From the NCBI GenBank assembly GCA_015501075.1, contig JADNYJ010000003.1, forward strand, positions 682,001 to 746,000: DNA of 64,000 nt, given 5' to 3'. Under the pieces are notes generated by a model that saw only the letters and a program-made list of their open reading frames with translations, had not been told where the DNA came from and searched no databases. The position numbers were made by a program, and so were the translations under genes. The DNA comes from Gymnopilus junonius. Its lineage: Eukaryota; Basidiomycota; Agaricomycetes; Agaricales; Galerinaceae. This document shows, piece after piece, positions 26,949 through 37,814 of this stretch. The stretch's first letter is position 1, and the number at the start of each line of letters is the position of its first letter.

Positions 26949-27920
26949 TCAGCTGTTAGACTGATCTGAGAGGCCGGAATTAACGATCTTCCGTCCCCTC
27001 TTGCCAAGCATCTGCTCCACCTTTGCAGGAGAATAGTTTTCCAAACTGTACACCAAAACTTCAGACCAACCGGCTGCCAGCTGTGCACTCTCCTCTTTAC
27101 CTATTGATCGCCATGTGTCGGAGTTGGGGTCATTCCACTGGACAAGGCGCAGCCTCTTTGGCTCTCCTTTGTAATTCTGTAGAATTACGACGAATCGAAA
27201 ACGCGTAAAGTCTGTCGGGTCAATATTAACTTCAATATCGGGATTTGCAGCAAAGACATCAGAAATTTTGACGACAGAGGCATCTATGACCTGGAGACGG
27301 CATAAATAGAGGAATCAATGCGTTATAACGCGGGATAAAGCATCTTTACTGACCTCGTATTGTTTAGCAGGATCATCCTCAGGTTGACGGGTTGAACGAC
27401 GAGTTGTATACTGGGCGATATCTATCAATAAATTTGCAAGAGTGAATTAGAATCTCAAACAATGCGTCATGACCCTGTCTTTCGGGTGATTAGGAAGATC
27501 CAGAGCGATGGTCGTCCAAGCCTGGAAGCAAGAACGCCAGAGTTGCAACCAGCGAGAAAGTTCCTTATCGACTTGAAGCTCCATCCACTCTTCAGTGAAT
27601 TTCTTTGGTTGGCCAGCCTTGGAAACGGGTTTGTCTGGGTCGTCCGGCGAAGCAATGGAGGGATGAATCTTGCAACTGAACTTGTGGCTGAGCTTCCAAG
27701 ACGCGGTTTGACATTCTTTAGACTATAGATTCTGGTATAAGCATGCAGTTGGTTTAGTGAAATGGCAGAAACGCACGCAATATGTTACTAGTCTGAAAGT
27801 AGGATTGCGACTTATGAACTACGCCCTGGAGTAGCAACGCACATACTTACAAGCACTCGAGCAACGCTTCATTTGGCTCTTAGGACCATCTTTATTGCAG
27901 TAATAACAAGTGAGCATCAT
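26949..27920 (-). CDS. MYND zinc-finger protein, 245 residues
   Basis: The MYND finger binds two zinc ions and usually mediates protein contacts with proline-rich peptides. It occupies residues 5-48: CYYC, RCSSACKLVTYCSKECQ, then HKFSC, with all expected Cys/His ligands. Five exons fit in frame: 27847-27920, a 16-nt micro-exon 27777-27792, 27474-27722, 27354-27410 and 26949-27290, totalling exactly 246 codons. The micro-exon supplies part of the finger (LVTYC); without it the frame stops. The C-terminal half (VIDASVVKISDVF, RFRFVVILQNYKGEPKRLR, GWSEVLVYSLENYSP) is a folded-looking domain that I do not recognise. No SET domain is present, so it is not an obvious methyltransferase. It is divergent from the F-box C gene, 370 bases away. 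The partner is unknown. Confidence 0.82.
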
Positions 27921-28290
27921 CTTGATGAACGGAAAGTCAAGCCTAGGTGACAGCAAAGCGAAAAGCAAAAGATGAATTTCGAAAGAGGAATTAACTGGAA
28001 TTCGGACACGAGGGCGTAATCAGCTGATTTTCGCGTGACCGTGCTGATTCTGACCCATTGCGAATATCTATTTCTGGAATCATATTGTCTCTCTTTCTGT
28101 TCGACGTCCACCTCGGCTCATTACAGCTCGTTATATCTGCCAAAGTTCTTACATCCATTTTACCCCAGTGTGTCTGGTAAAGAGTAATTCTACTGGTAAT
28201 TTTCTCATCTTTTGGCCCCACTTATGGTTATGATTCCTGATGACAGCTAAATCACTGGCAGCTTGAGCGAACAAGTTTAATAGCAACGAC
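27921..28290. promoter_or_regulatory. Divergent intergenic region, MYND / F-box C
   Basis: 370 bases between the leftward MYND gene and the rightward F-box C gene. It must contain both promoters. No distinctive motif was seen. Confidence 0.45.
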
Positions 28291-29946
28291 ATGCCCAAGG
28301 CTAAGCCTGCTCGTACATCTCGCTGCAAACAATGCGACGTCTGTATCAAGGCGCGGGATGTCGATTCGCAAATATCGGACACACGTCATCGTATTTATGA
28401 GGAGCAGCGGGCCTTGGAAATTTGCTAGAGCAGCGAGAAAGATTGAAAACGCAAAGAAACCGTGTTCACAACCAACTAATCCTTCAAATGCCTCCGGAAA
28501 TTGCATCCTATATATTCCAACTTTGCGTACCTTACCACGCTGACGCATCCAGAGAATCTCTCTACGAGATAGTGAGATCTCGATTTGCTTTGGGTGCTGT
28601 CTGTCAAGGTTGGAGGCGTATCGCCTGGTCAACACCTAAACTCTGGACCACCGTCTCGATTTGTTTTCACTCTCCAAAATTTGCAAACCATGTTGATCTG
28701 ATTAAAGAATGGATAAGTCGATCAGGAGCACTCCCGTTGTCCTTCCATATATATGTAACTGAGGTGAAGAATACCGACGTTAGCGTTGAATATGCGGATG
28801 GTCCTTATTTTGGTCCTTATATGGCCAACGAGGATGCCCTCCAAACCGTCCAACAACTCTCTGACCGCTGGCAGGAACTCGATGTTCGCCTTCCTGGCGC
28901 TTGCTTGTCCGACTTGGCTGTCAAGGATGGCACAGCTCCTGCTTTTAATTCGCTTATTCTCGAGTCCACGGATGGCGAAGCGAATTCCGCTGAATTTCCA
29001 ATGAATCTCAGCCCAACCCATATCACATTTCGTAGCGTTTCTATCAGGTTCATTGAAATAACCTGGAGCAATGTTACAGACGCCTTTATATCTGAAACGA
29101 ACCTTAAGGAGTGCTATGACCTCCTTACTGTAGCCTCACAATTGACGTCCTGCACGTTTGTAACGATCCACGACGTTGCAGATTATCTCATGCCTGCCGA
29201 TCCCGTTGTCCATTCCGAGCTTCAGGAGCTCAAGGTCGAAAAGCTAATGCTTGAGAGAGATCCATCTTCATTCTTCGGTTGCTTCACTCTTCCATCTCTG
29301 CAAATATTGTCCATCAGCATGAATGGAACCCAAGACTTCCATTCCAGGCATTTTGGATATGTTTGAGCGTTCTTCATGCAAACTCAAAGAACTTCAAATT
29401 CAAAACACCGAGTATAACGGGAACGATATCGTTGCTTTATTACAGGCGACCGCTTCATTAGTTAAATTGGACCTCGCACCTGCATGCAACTCCTACAACT
29501 CCCCTTACAGCCCCTTTCAAGCGCTTACAGAGTCTCTTTTGCAGGCGTTTGCACAGTCTTCAATCTCAACGGACAGCAAAGGAGGGAGACAAGGAGAAAA
29601 GTGTTCTTTCCTTCCTAACCTTCAGCGCCTTCAATACAATGCTGGCCAGCAGAGGACTTTTCCCTGGGGTTCAATTCCCATGGCTTTCGGACCCATCTCC
29701 GAGTTGTCAACCCCTCGCTGCCAACGTTTGCGCAGCCTTCATCTATATTTTAGGGGCCAAAGCAAAATATTTATCCCAGAAGCTACAATTTCTTCTCTTC
29801 TGGCTCTCAAGGATACGGGAGTAGACGTGCAGATCCTAAACGGACGCGGTGTGGATGAAATGAAAACGTATGAAAAACATCGCGAAAGTGGTGGTATCAA
29901 AATGCAACTGCGGGCTCGAAGAAATGACTCCGCTATTACCAGATGA
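28291..29946 (+). CDS. F-box/LRR-like protein, family C
   Basis: This has the common Agaricomycete F-box layout: a Cys-containing N-terminus (CKQCDVCIKARDVDSQISD), a coiled coil, then the F-box at residues ~68-110 (LILQMPPEIASYIFQL, LGAVCQGWRRIAWSTPKLW). A long leucine-rich repeat-like region follows (LKELQIQNTEYNG, QRLRSLHLYFRGQ). It is probably an SCF substrate adaptor with unknown target. The gene has no introns and 551 residues if two frame breaks are bridged. One base is missing near 28420, between RALE and LLEQRERL; a 44-nt intron starting at gtcatc is a weaker alternative that removes coiled-coil residues. The second break is near 29320, between LSISMNGTQD and GILDMFERS. Without correction the gene would be split into three pieces. 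A decayed copy of its last third follows directly. Confidence 0.68.
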
Positions 29947-30590
29947 GGTGCTTTGCCTACGAGGTGCTTTTGAAATTGTTCCAGTGTTCCTCTTGTAAAT
30001 TAAAAAAACTTCGTATGTTCTACATTGGCCCACCCTCTAACTCTGATTTCTCCCCTAGACGAGTTTTAAGATTTTTTGACCCATCATCACAACACGACGG
30101 TGGGGTCCAGTGGAGACGATGGGACAACCCTCCTGCCTCCCTCTGTTCCTTCCAACATAATGCCCGGCGGCCCATCCTGAGTGGGCGGAATTCCATGGAA
30201 GCTCAACCTTCCAGTATTTAGACCCTTTTCGGCACTGAGAGGGCCAGGCTTCACATGGAACTGATGGAAGTGTAAATTTCTTACTGCCCTTCAAGTCTCC
30301 GATAATTTACTGAGTTGACGATGCCATTTCCATGATAGAGGCTTGTATCCCAAGTTTTTGGACCCATTTCCTTGTGGACAAATCCTTATCGCCGACCGTT
30401 GAAAAGTTTTCAAATAGACTTTGATTAATGGCCTGTTGTGGTCATGATATCCAATGATGTCATTATTTCTCTCCTCGCCATCCAGGATGCGGGGTTGGAT
30501 GTGCAGATCAAAGCTATTCGTGAATTGGACATCCTGCAGGCTTTGACTGGACATTACGGGTTGCGGGTATGACGCTATTTACGAGATTTT
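29947..30590 (+). pseudogene. Decayed tandem copy of the F-box C 3' end
   Basis: Immediately after the F-box C stop, the plus strand repeats motifs of that gene in the same order: CSSCKLKKLRM (RSSCKLKELQI in the parent), FQHNARRP (LQYNAGQQR), then ISLLAIQDAGLDVQI (ISSLLALKDTGVDVQI). The reading frame is broken several times and there is no F-box. This is a partial tandem duplication that has lost coding capacity. It is unlikely to make a protein. Confidence 0.6.
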
Positions 30591-30979
30591 CCTCCAACCT
30601 AGGATTTTTTATCTCGTGCAGCGGTTACAAGTCCTGGGGATATCGATATCTAGTCTCGAACCCAGACGTTCTGAGGGTCTAAATAAGGTAATCGACCAAC
30701 AGAGTCAATTGATGGGACGGGATTCCTCCCAAAACAAACTCGTCTCATCAGTTCGCAGCTCTACGTGGTACAGAGCAATATTTCTCTGGAACTATTTTCA
30801 GTTCAATAATATTTACCTGGTCAATTACAATGTCAACAAAATACAATGTTGAATTCACGAAAACAGTAGTACCATGACAGACACGGGCTGAAAGTGATTG
30901 CGCCCTATCAACGGGGGCTATTTGGAGTGCTTCCTAGTTCACTACGTAGCAAAGTCCGAAAGTCAAGCTCATTCCTTGA
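30591..30979. other. Convergent intergenic region
   Basis: 389 bases between the decayed F-box copy and the 3' end of the leftward SCD6 gene. It should include the SCD6 3' UTR. Nothing else is seen. Confidence 0.45.
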
Positions 30980-32412
30980 TCATCCCCTAGCTTGAACAAC
31001 AGGTGGTGCACCGTTTCCTCCACCGCGACCGCCTCCGCCTCCACCACGACGCGGTCGGCCTCCTCGTCGACCATAACCACCCCACCCTCCAACATAGCTA
31101 CCTGGGCCCAACAACCCAACACCGCCAGGCTCACCAAAGGTGGCCACGTTCTTTTCTCGTTCCTCTTCTCTCCTGTTCCTCCCTCCGCCAGCAGCACCTC
31201 CTCGTCCCCTCCTTCCCTGGCCACCGGCAGAGCCGGAGGCAGCGTTAGCAGAGGACGACGATAACGAGTCAAAGAACGACTTCTGTGGATTGTACGCCGT
31301 CTCAACCTTGTCCGCGGCTTTCTCGGCCCTTCGGCGGCGGGCTCATTAGTTCCCTCTTCCTTGGTACCGGTTGGTGTTCCGATGGCGGACTTGTCGAACT
31401 TGGCATTGGCACTCTCGAAATCAAATTCCGTGGTTGGAACCTTAAGCTCAACGTCGCCTGCACGCCTCCACCCCGATGTCCGCCTCGGCGACCTCCACGC
31501 GTAGAATGAGTCGTGTTAGCATTAGCGCTGCTCACACGCAAGTCGCCTAAGGCACGCTCAACTGTTTCCAAAGAGGCAGCAGCTGTATGGACAGGGTTTG
31601 GTCGGCGGGTATTACCATTCGCAGCAGTAGCAGGGGGTCTAGCAGCCGAGGGAGGTGGTTGAGATGCAGTAGGCTGCTGAGATGACTGAGGAGCCGGAAC
31701 AACTGGTGCAGGCTGGTTTGCTTGCGCTGTAGCAGCGTAAGATTGAGGTTGGCCTTGGGGGATTGGAGTAGCACCGTTTGCCGGGTGTTGAGGAGCGGGG
31801 TAGGGAGAGTATGGTTTGGCGGGTCCTCCGGCCTATCGAGGAAAAAGTCAGTCCGGAGCTTGTAAAAAAAGGCAGACGAATAAGGAGCGTATAGGAAAGG
31901 TATAACGAAGAGAGTCACATGAGGCTTTTACGACCTCGCACTTCTTCATAGTGCAATGAAATAAACACGTACCCCTAGGACCGCAGGATCATCATGGACA
32001 TTGTGCTGCGTTGCAGGAGGCTCGTCTACGGAGAGATCTTTGACTTCTGAAGCACGGAAGATGATGTATGCGTAAGGATCCGGAACTGGAGCAATGAATT
32101 GGTTTGGAGGCCTGTTGCGGTTGTCAATGACTCGTCTCGGAGAATAGGCAAAAAACTCACCGCCTTTGCTCAGTACCCATGGAATACACTGCTTTGCGTT
32201 AAAAGCAGCTAAGAAATCAGAAAAACTTTTTGACTTACCATTAGAAAGCTGAATTGTCGAAGCCTGCGGGTCAATGCCCGCTAGAATGCCTCTGTAACGA
32301 ACATCGAATGCGAAATGAGAGAAATTGGTTTCCTGTATCAATAAGAACATTTGTGAGCATATTCTCCTGAAAACATAGCCAATAGAACTTACCCGATGAA
32401 ACTGAGAGCCAT
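30980..32412 (-). CDS. SCD6: Scd6/LSM14 (RAP55) mRNP protein
   Basis: A translation repressor and decapping activator found in P-bodies; it binds eIF4G and RNA through its RGG regions and Dhh1/Dcp2 partners through its LSm and FDF parts. Length is ~378 residues. The LSm14 domain (1-~80) reads MALSFIGKPISLIS, DVRYRGILAGID, MGTEQRRPPNQFIAPVPDPY and YIIFRASEVKDLSVDEPP. A Pro/Gln-rich linker follows, then the FDF box (~228, EFDFESANAKFDKS), FFD box (~277, NPQKSFFDSLSS), TFG box (~322, EREKNVATFGEPG) and an RGG C-terminus. Introns are 32333-32392, 32189-32238, 32112-32160 and 31833-31972. Three one-base losses break the frame near 32305, 31460 and 31322 (AAA for AAAA). Adding one base at each gives one continuous protein with every expected motif. 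Identity is clear; integrity in the organism depends on whether these are errors. Confidence 0.9.
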
Positions 32413-32776
32413 TATGAAAATTGAAGAAAATAAGAGAAGGTGAAGTGAAGGTAAGCGCGTGTTGACGTGTTTGGACAGAATAAGGAAGAATTTCAGGCTC
32501 CGCCTTAAAATCACTGACTCTAATGATCGTCATGATCATGGCACCTCGAATCCGGATCTCAATCACTTACTTTATTGAGGTCGAACTCATCCTCAAAAGC
32601 CGAGTTCAATACTTGCACGTCTTTTAAACTGTCTATCAGAACCACTAAATTGTTTACAAGGGAATTTTTCGTCTCTTATTCAGGGACTGATACAACAACA
32701 ATAGTGACAATTCTGTGGACTACCTACCAAAGACTGTCTGACCTACCGATCGTGCACAAGCCATATTGCACCCTAT
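32413..32776. promoter_or_regulatory. Divergent intergenic region, SCD6 / F-box B
   Basis: 364 bases between the leftward SCD6 and the rightward F-box B copy 2. It must hold both promoters. No clear TATA box was identified. Confidence 0.45.
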
Positions 32777-34023
32777 ATGCCTCCGGAGACTGAACTTCCT
32801 GCAGAAATTGTCGATCTCATTATGCTGAACTAGTGGATCACGCAGGTCCATCTGCGTCTACACCTGATCTCCGTTCGTGTGCCTTGGTCTCCAGAATGTT
32901 TTGTATGCGAGCTTATCGCCACCTCTTCTCGGAGTTCAAAGTATCCATATTCTTTCCTTCTAACAGCGCCTTCAAATCCGAAAGTTTTCTAGACCTCTTG
33001 AACTCCAGTCTGAATTTTCCTGCAATGGGAATGATATACCACCTGAGGTCCTTTCATCTCGTCCTAGAATTTGAAGATCTACAACTTTCAAGAAAGCGCA
33101 ATCTATTTGACCAGGTATTTCCGAATATACTGGCTACATTGCATGGCCCCCACCACGGTATCTCTGGATTCTCGCTTGACTTACAAGCGAAAGATCACAA
33201 TGGGCCGCGATCAGTCGATTGGTCGTTAATCAGTCCAAATTTTCACAGTGCTTTCCACGCTCTATGTTGTTCTCCTGATTTAACAACTCTTCGCCTCAAA
33301 CACCTTCTAAACGTGCCGAGGACTATTCTTCGCGGATTACGTATTAGGCATTTGGAGCTGCAAGTCGTCCACTTCGCAGATAGTGATCCACAAATCGATG
33401 ATGATCCCACTAGGAGGCACGATGTGATACAGCCAGAGTCCTTGGTAATTCCAACATACTGGTTGCTTCCAACGGTGGTAGTTGCCCTCGAGGGCAACGT
33501 GAAGCCCCTGCTAGAATTTAACGACCGCTTTCAACTCGCTTTCGCATATTTGACAGACCTTACTATCACAGTCGTGAATCATAACCGTGCAGCATATCTT
33601 TATCTGATGCCTCAACTACGATCTCTTCGACTCCTCCATTTATTCATCTACCCCACTTATCCAAAACAACTTGTTCACCCTACGGTCGATTTCTTCTCTT
33701 ATCCGGAAAATAATATTCCGAGCTCTCTGCAACATTTAACAATAGAAGCGAAAGCAGACTCCAATGCCTTCTCTTCTGAAGAAGTGGTGCGTGAAATGCA
33801 GCGTGATTCCAAAGGCTGGCCTGCCTTTGATTCACTTCTCTCAGGCAGTGAATTCAGGAAGGTTCAGGATATACATTTTTGGATCCGATTTCAACCACCC
33901 AAGGGCGGTGAAGCTACGCCAATGGCCCGCTGTAGAGAAATAATTCTCAAACATCTTCCTCGTCTCACTGACACCGACCCACCACATTCCTTTTGGACAT
34001 TACTATCGACCAGTGAAAACTAA
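32777..34023 (+). CDS. F-box-like protein, family B, copy 2
   Basis: A likely SCF adaptor of 415 residues without introns. It starts MPPETELPAEIVDLIM, a short F-box-like start, but the frame shifts by one missing base near 32825 before ELVDHAGPS. The downstream ATG-less frame then runs uninterrupted to 34023. Family B signatures are CALVSRMFCMRAYRHL, MIYHLRSFHLVLEF, ATLHGPHHGISGF, HALCCSPDLTTLRL, SSLQHLTIEAKAD and REIILKHLPRL. The closest relative in the window is the broken leftward copy at 20139-21463. Here the body is intact, so either the single break is a sequence error or the protein has lost its F-box. The target is unknown. Confidence 0.65.
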
Positions 34024-34472
34024 ATTTAGGGCCCCGAAGACCAGGAAGATTAGCGTCGCCGTTTTCATTTTTTCCATTTGTTTGATCCTGGAACTTTCGT
34101 TCATATAATCAGTCTGTTTGCAGGGGTATGCTTGATTAAATTGGAAGCCTCAATCCCTGAGTGTTGCCGGTAACTGTGCAGTTAGAGTGTCCAAATCTAT
34201 CGTCTAGCAACTTCCTCCTGGGAGTCGCAACCCTGTTTGGCATCAGGTGATCGCGAGTTAGGTCCACTGCTCCTCGCTGGCGCTCACAGCGACGGTCTTC
34301 AAACACTTCCCTTTCTTCCACCAGCCCTACGCATTTCCACAGGCCCGTATACCAAATCATTACTTCCAAAGGATTCTTACTAATTATAACGCTGACACGC
34401 TGTCTCTACCGTTCCATTGATCCCCCGTTACCCACTTTCCGTCATACAGATGTCTTTATAACTTCTTGAAAG
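34024..34472. other. Intergenic between F-box genes
   Basis: 449 bases between two rightward F-box genes. No supported gene; expected terminator and promoter only. Confidence 0.4.
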
Positions 34473-36170
34473 ATGCGCCCACGTGCAAAATACGCAAGCC
34501 TCCTACCGTGCGAGATATGGAGAGAGTGCTTTGTCCTTCTATCCCAGTCCGACCACGCGGCTTTAGCATTGACTTGCCGTTTCTTCCACGACTTGTGCCT
34601 CCCTTTTATCCTCAAAACTGTATACTATCCTGCAGAGACTCCTCTGCATGACGGCTGCCTCTGGATATCAAATACGATACCCACCGTCGTTTACGTGCAA
34701 TGGCATCAAATTCACAGCTGGCTCACCACGTTCGTGCATGTAACCTTATCTGCCTGCACGACAGCTACTTGTGCGACGTGGATTACGTGATCAACGCCGA
34801 GCGCACTTACAAGGATTTTTTCGATTCCATAATGGAAGCCATTCCGAAATTCATAAATCTTCAACGAAACTTTGCGAAAAGATAGACAAGAAGATCTGGA
34901 CCGTCTTTGCCTCTCTTCCTCGTCTTGAAGAATTGACTCTAAGGCCCGCAAAATTTGGAGTCCATTTGTTCAAGCCACGCCTGCAACTCAGAACGCTGGT
35001 CATTGACAATAGACATGGTTGGGATGCCAATGAAAATGCGAGAGCGGCATCCCTTGACATCTTTTCGGGCGAGTGTCTCGAGAAAATTCACATATTCTCC
35101 TTGCCCTATGCCCCGAAACTCTTCCGTGCTCTCACAAAGCAAGGACCGCTCCACCTTCTCAAAGACCTTGCATGCCAAGTGAAGCAAGAAGGATTTAACA
35201 TATTTTACTCATTCCTGAGCATGTGTCCAAATTTACTGTTCCTCGAGCTGGACATAATATTCAGAAGACATGATTCTGTTTTCTTCGATGACGATGATTT
35301 CCGGTCCCTTCCTCCTCTTCCATCGACGTCAATTCCTCTTCTAAAAAGCTTCCGAGGTTCAAGACCTGCTATTAAAATGTTTGTACCCAGGCGCCCTGTT
35401 GAAAGTGTATGCTTCGACCAGGCTTACTGGCCAGAATGCGTCGACATCTTTTCTGATATTTCTCGGAGCACAAGGTCTGTCGATACGCTCATTTATGCAG
35501 GCTCTGGAGTCCAACCAAGCGTTCTTAAAAACATGTACAAGACTTTAACAGGACTAAGGAAACTTCGTTTGGAATTGCCCAAATACGGCTCGACAATTCC
35601 TGATCAGGATCCCCGTTCCTCGAATCCTGGGACTGTAGTTGGAAAGAGAGCTCAAAAAATCAACGAGTTTCCTTCGTCTGGGTTCCTGTACCCACACAGT
35701 GTCCACATATTATATCTGGTACGCCTTTCACATTTTATTATTTATCTATTCCTCTCTTAAGTGATATCTTCCAGACTTATTTGTACTGCATAGCGTTGGG
35801 GAAAGTCAACCTTCCCGAGGGCCTCGAAATATTAGAATTGAAGACAGACATGCACCTAGACCGCCCAGAGTTAGACTCGAACGAGCGCCATGATGTCGTG
35901 AACAGCGACAAAGAGATTATAAGTAGATATGGTCAACCTTATACACACGAGATGGCTTGCTCTATTCTCGACTCGATTTCCATCCTATATCCCAAGATGA
36001 AGCACATTCAAATCATCAATCAGGATAGGACATCGCGCTGGACAGTGACACGCTATCACTTTTACGCATTGAAATGGGCAAGGGACGAAAGGAGCAATTG
36101 GACTTATACTGACTTAAAGGAGGAATGCAGCAGATCGGAGGATGATTACAAATTTGACTCCATAGCCTAG
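34473..36170 (+). CDS. F-box/LRR-like protein, family A, copy 2
   Basis: A relative of the family A gene at 17988-19649, in the same exon plan: a long first exon, one short intron (35719-35774, 56 nt) at the equivalent site after HILYL, and a second exon starting TYLYCIALGKVNLPEGLE. The F-box is near residue 10 (LPCEIWRECFVLL, LALTCRFFHDLCLPFIL). Shared repeats include FGVHLFKPRLQLRTLVIDN and YAPKLFRALTKQG. The first exon crosses three frames: one base seems missing near 34680 and another near 34870 (before KIDKKIWTVFASLP). Bridged, it encodes ~547 residues. It is either an error-broken gene or a young pseudogene. It is likely to be an SCF adaptor if active. Confidence 0.6.
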
Positions 36171-36505
36171 TCATCTATAGTTTACTTCATGCCAAATGCA
36201 TCATAATGTGGTAGTTCTGAATTAGCGACTCGGAGTCATGTTGGCATTCCAAATTGGGGCCACAAGATGAACGTTGAACGTTTGAACCCGGACCCGGGCA
36301 GGAAGAAAATTTTGAATCCCGACCTTCATTACCTCACTACATAAGTACTCAGATTAACTGGTAAGTAATTTTTCGAGAGTTGCTGCAAGAAGGAAACTAA
36401 CTCTAAACATGTTGCACGTCAGTTTGTTCCTGTCCTTGTCTGCGAGTCACTTCTTTCAATCCTGATCTTATATATGTAGTTGTCCTCCTTCACACCGGAA
36501 CTACT
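36171..36505. other. Intergenic between family A copies
   Basis: 335 bases between the two tandem family A genes. It ends with a plausible short leader before the ATG at 36506. No other feature was seen. Confidence 0.4.
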
Positions 36506-37645
36506 ATGGACAGGCTCGACTATGTCAAACGTCTACCAGTCGAGATTTGGATTGAATGCTTCTTGTTCCTCCGGCTCAAGGACCACTTAATGCTAACAAG
36601 AACTTGTCATTGGTTCTATGATATATGCATTGCCTTCGTGTTCAACAAGATCAACTACATTTCAAATATCGAGTTCAAGAAAAAACACGCGCAAGATGAG
36701 GTCGCAATCCAATTGGGGAAATTGGAAAATCATATTGAGCATTTCGCTTCTATAGCAGCCAATCCGAAACTAGCACCTTTGGTTCGCGAGTGCCATCTGT
36801 TTTATGCTTGCCATGTGTACGTTCAAGGCGATGTTGCTATTGCACAGGCGGCAAAAGACGCATATACTCCGTTCATCAATGGCTTCTTCGACTCCGTCAC
36901 AAATTTTGTGAATCTGCGATCTATCCAAATCGAGTTCGACAAGAAAATGGACAAAAAGCTCTTAACAACCTTTCAGACTTCTCTTCCTTACCTTGAAGAC
37001 GCTACTTTTCGATGCGTCAGATTTGGCGCTCATCGACTCAGGCAGCGATTCACACTCCGGAACCTTGTTATAGACAACATGTGGAGTGCGGATGTGGATG
37101 CAAACCCTTCTACAAAATCGCTAGACTTGTTTTCAGCTGAGCGTCTCGAGAAGTTAAGTATTTGGTCCTACAACTATGCTCCCAAGCTCTTCCGGGCTTT
37201 CACGGCCCAAGGGATATCCAAAAGCCTTACCACACTTAACTTCCAGCTCAGGGGCGAAGACATCCCAGTCCTTTACGGTTTTTTGGAAACGTGCCCATAT
37301 CTTCTGTCTCTTCAAGTTCAATATTTAGGATATGACGGAACACCACTTCCATCTCTTCCAAGATCAGCCATCCCTCGTTTGAGAAACTTCAAAGGCACAG
37401 ACATTGCAGCAAGGACGTTTATACCCGGAAGGCCTGTTGTCTCGGCATTTTTGACCAGCAACGGTCGCAGAACAAACTTTCAAGATACTCAATGCACTGT
37501 AACTGCAATAGGTGAAAGCATTGGTCCTCTCACTGACCTCTCCATGCGGTGGCTAGAAGAAAGCCCTGAAACAATGGACTTGATTTCCACCCACTTATCC
37601 AGTCTCAAGAAACTTACTTCCAGAAAAGTAGTACAGGAATTTTGA
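36506..37645 (+). CDS. F-box/LRR-like protein, family A, copy 3 (truncated)
   Basis: An uninterrupted 379-residue frame with an F-box at residues ~9-50 (LPVEIWIECFLFL, LTRTCHWFYDICIAFVF). Family A repeats follow: LAPLVRECHLFY, FDKKMDKKLL, FGAHRLRQRFTLRNLVIDN, YAPKLFRAFTAQGIS and FIPGRPVV. Alignment by eye with copy 1 holds up to LSSLKKL and then ends in a short unrelated tail (TSRKVVQEF). About 150 residues, including the whole second exon, are absent. It may be a shortened functional adaptor lacking part of the target-binding region, or a 3'-truncated pseudogene. It sits in tandem with copy 2. Confidence 0.65.
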   Translation: MDRLDYVKRLPVEIWIECFLFLRLKDHLMLTRTCHWFYDICIAFVFNKINYISNIEFKKKHAQDEVAIQLGKLENHIEHFASIAANPKLAPLVRECHLFYACHVYVQGDVAIAQAAKDAYTPFINGFFDSVTNFVNLRSIQIEFDKKMDKKLLTTFQTSLPYLEDATFRCVRFGAHRLRQRFTLRNLVIDNMWSADVDANPSTKSLDLFSAERLEKLSIWSYNYAPKLFRAFTAQGISKSLTTLNFQLRGEDIPVLYGFLETCPYLLSLQVQYLGYDGTPLPSLPRSAIPRLRNFKGTDIAARTFIPGRPVVSAFLTSNGRRTNFQDTQCTVTAIGESIGPLTDLSMRWLEESPETMDLISTHLSSLKKLTSRKVVQEF

Positions 37646-37814
37646 TAGATAGAAACAGATTTAGGCTGGACAGCAACCTATGACCATTGACATCGGTTAG
37701 AGGCCCAATATTTTGTTTGATAAGCCTCTAATTGCGACGTACAGACTTCTATTCACTATCCTACGATGCGACGAAGAACAATAAATTTAAGACTTCTTTC
37801 CATCAAGCTTCTGA

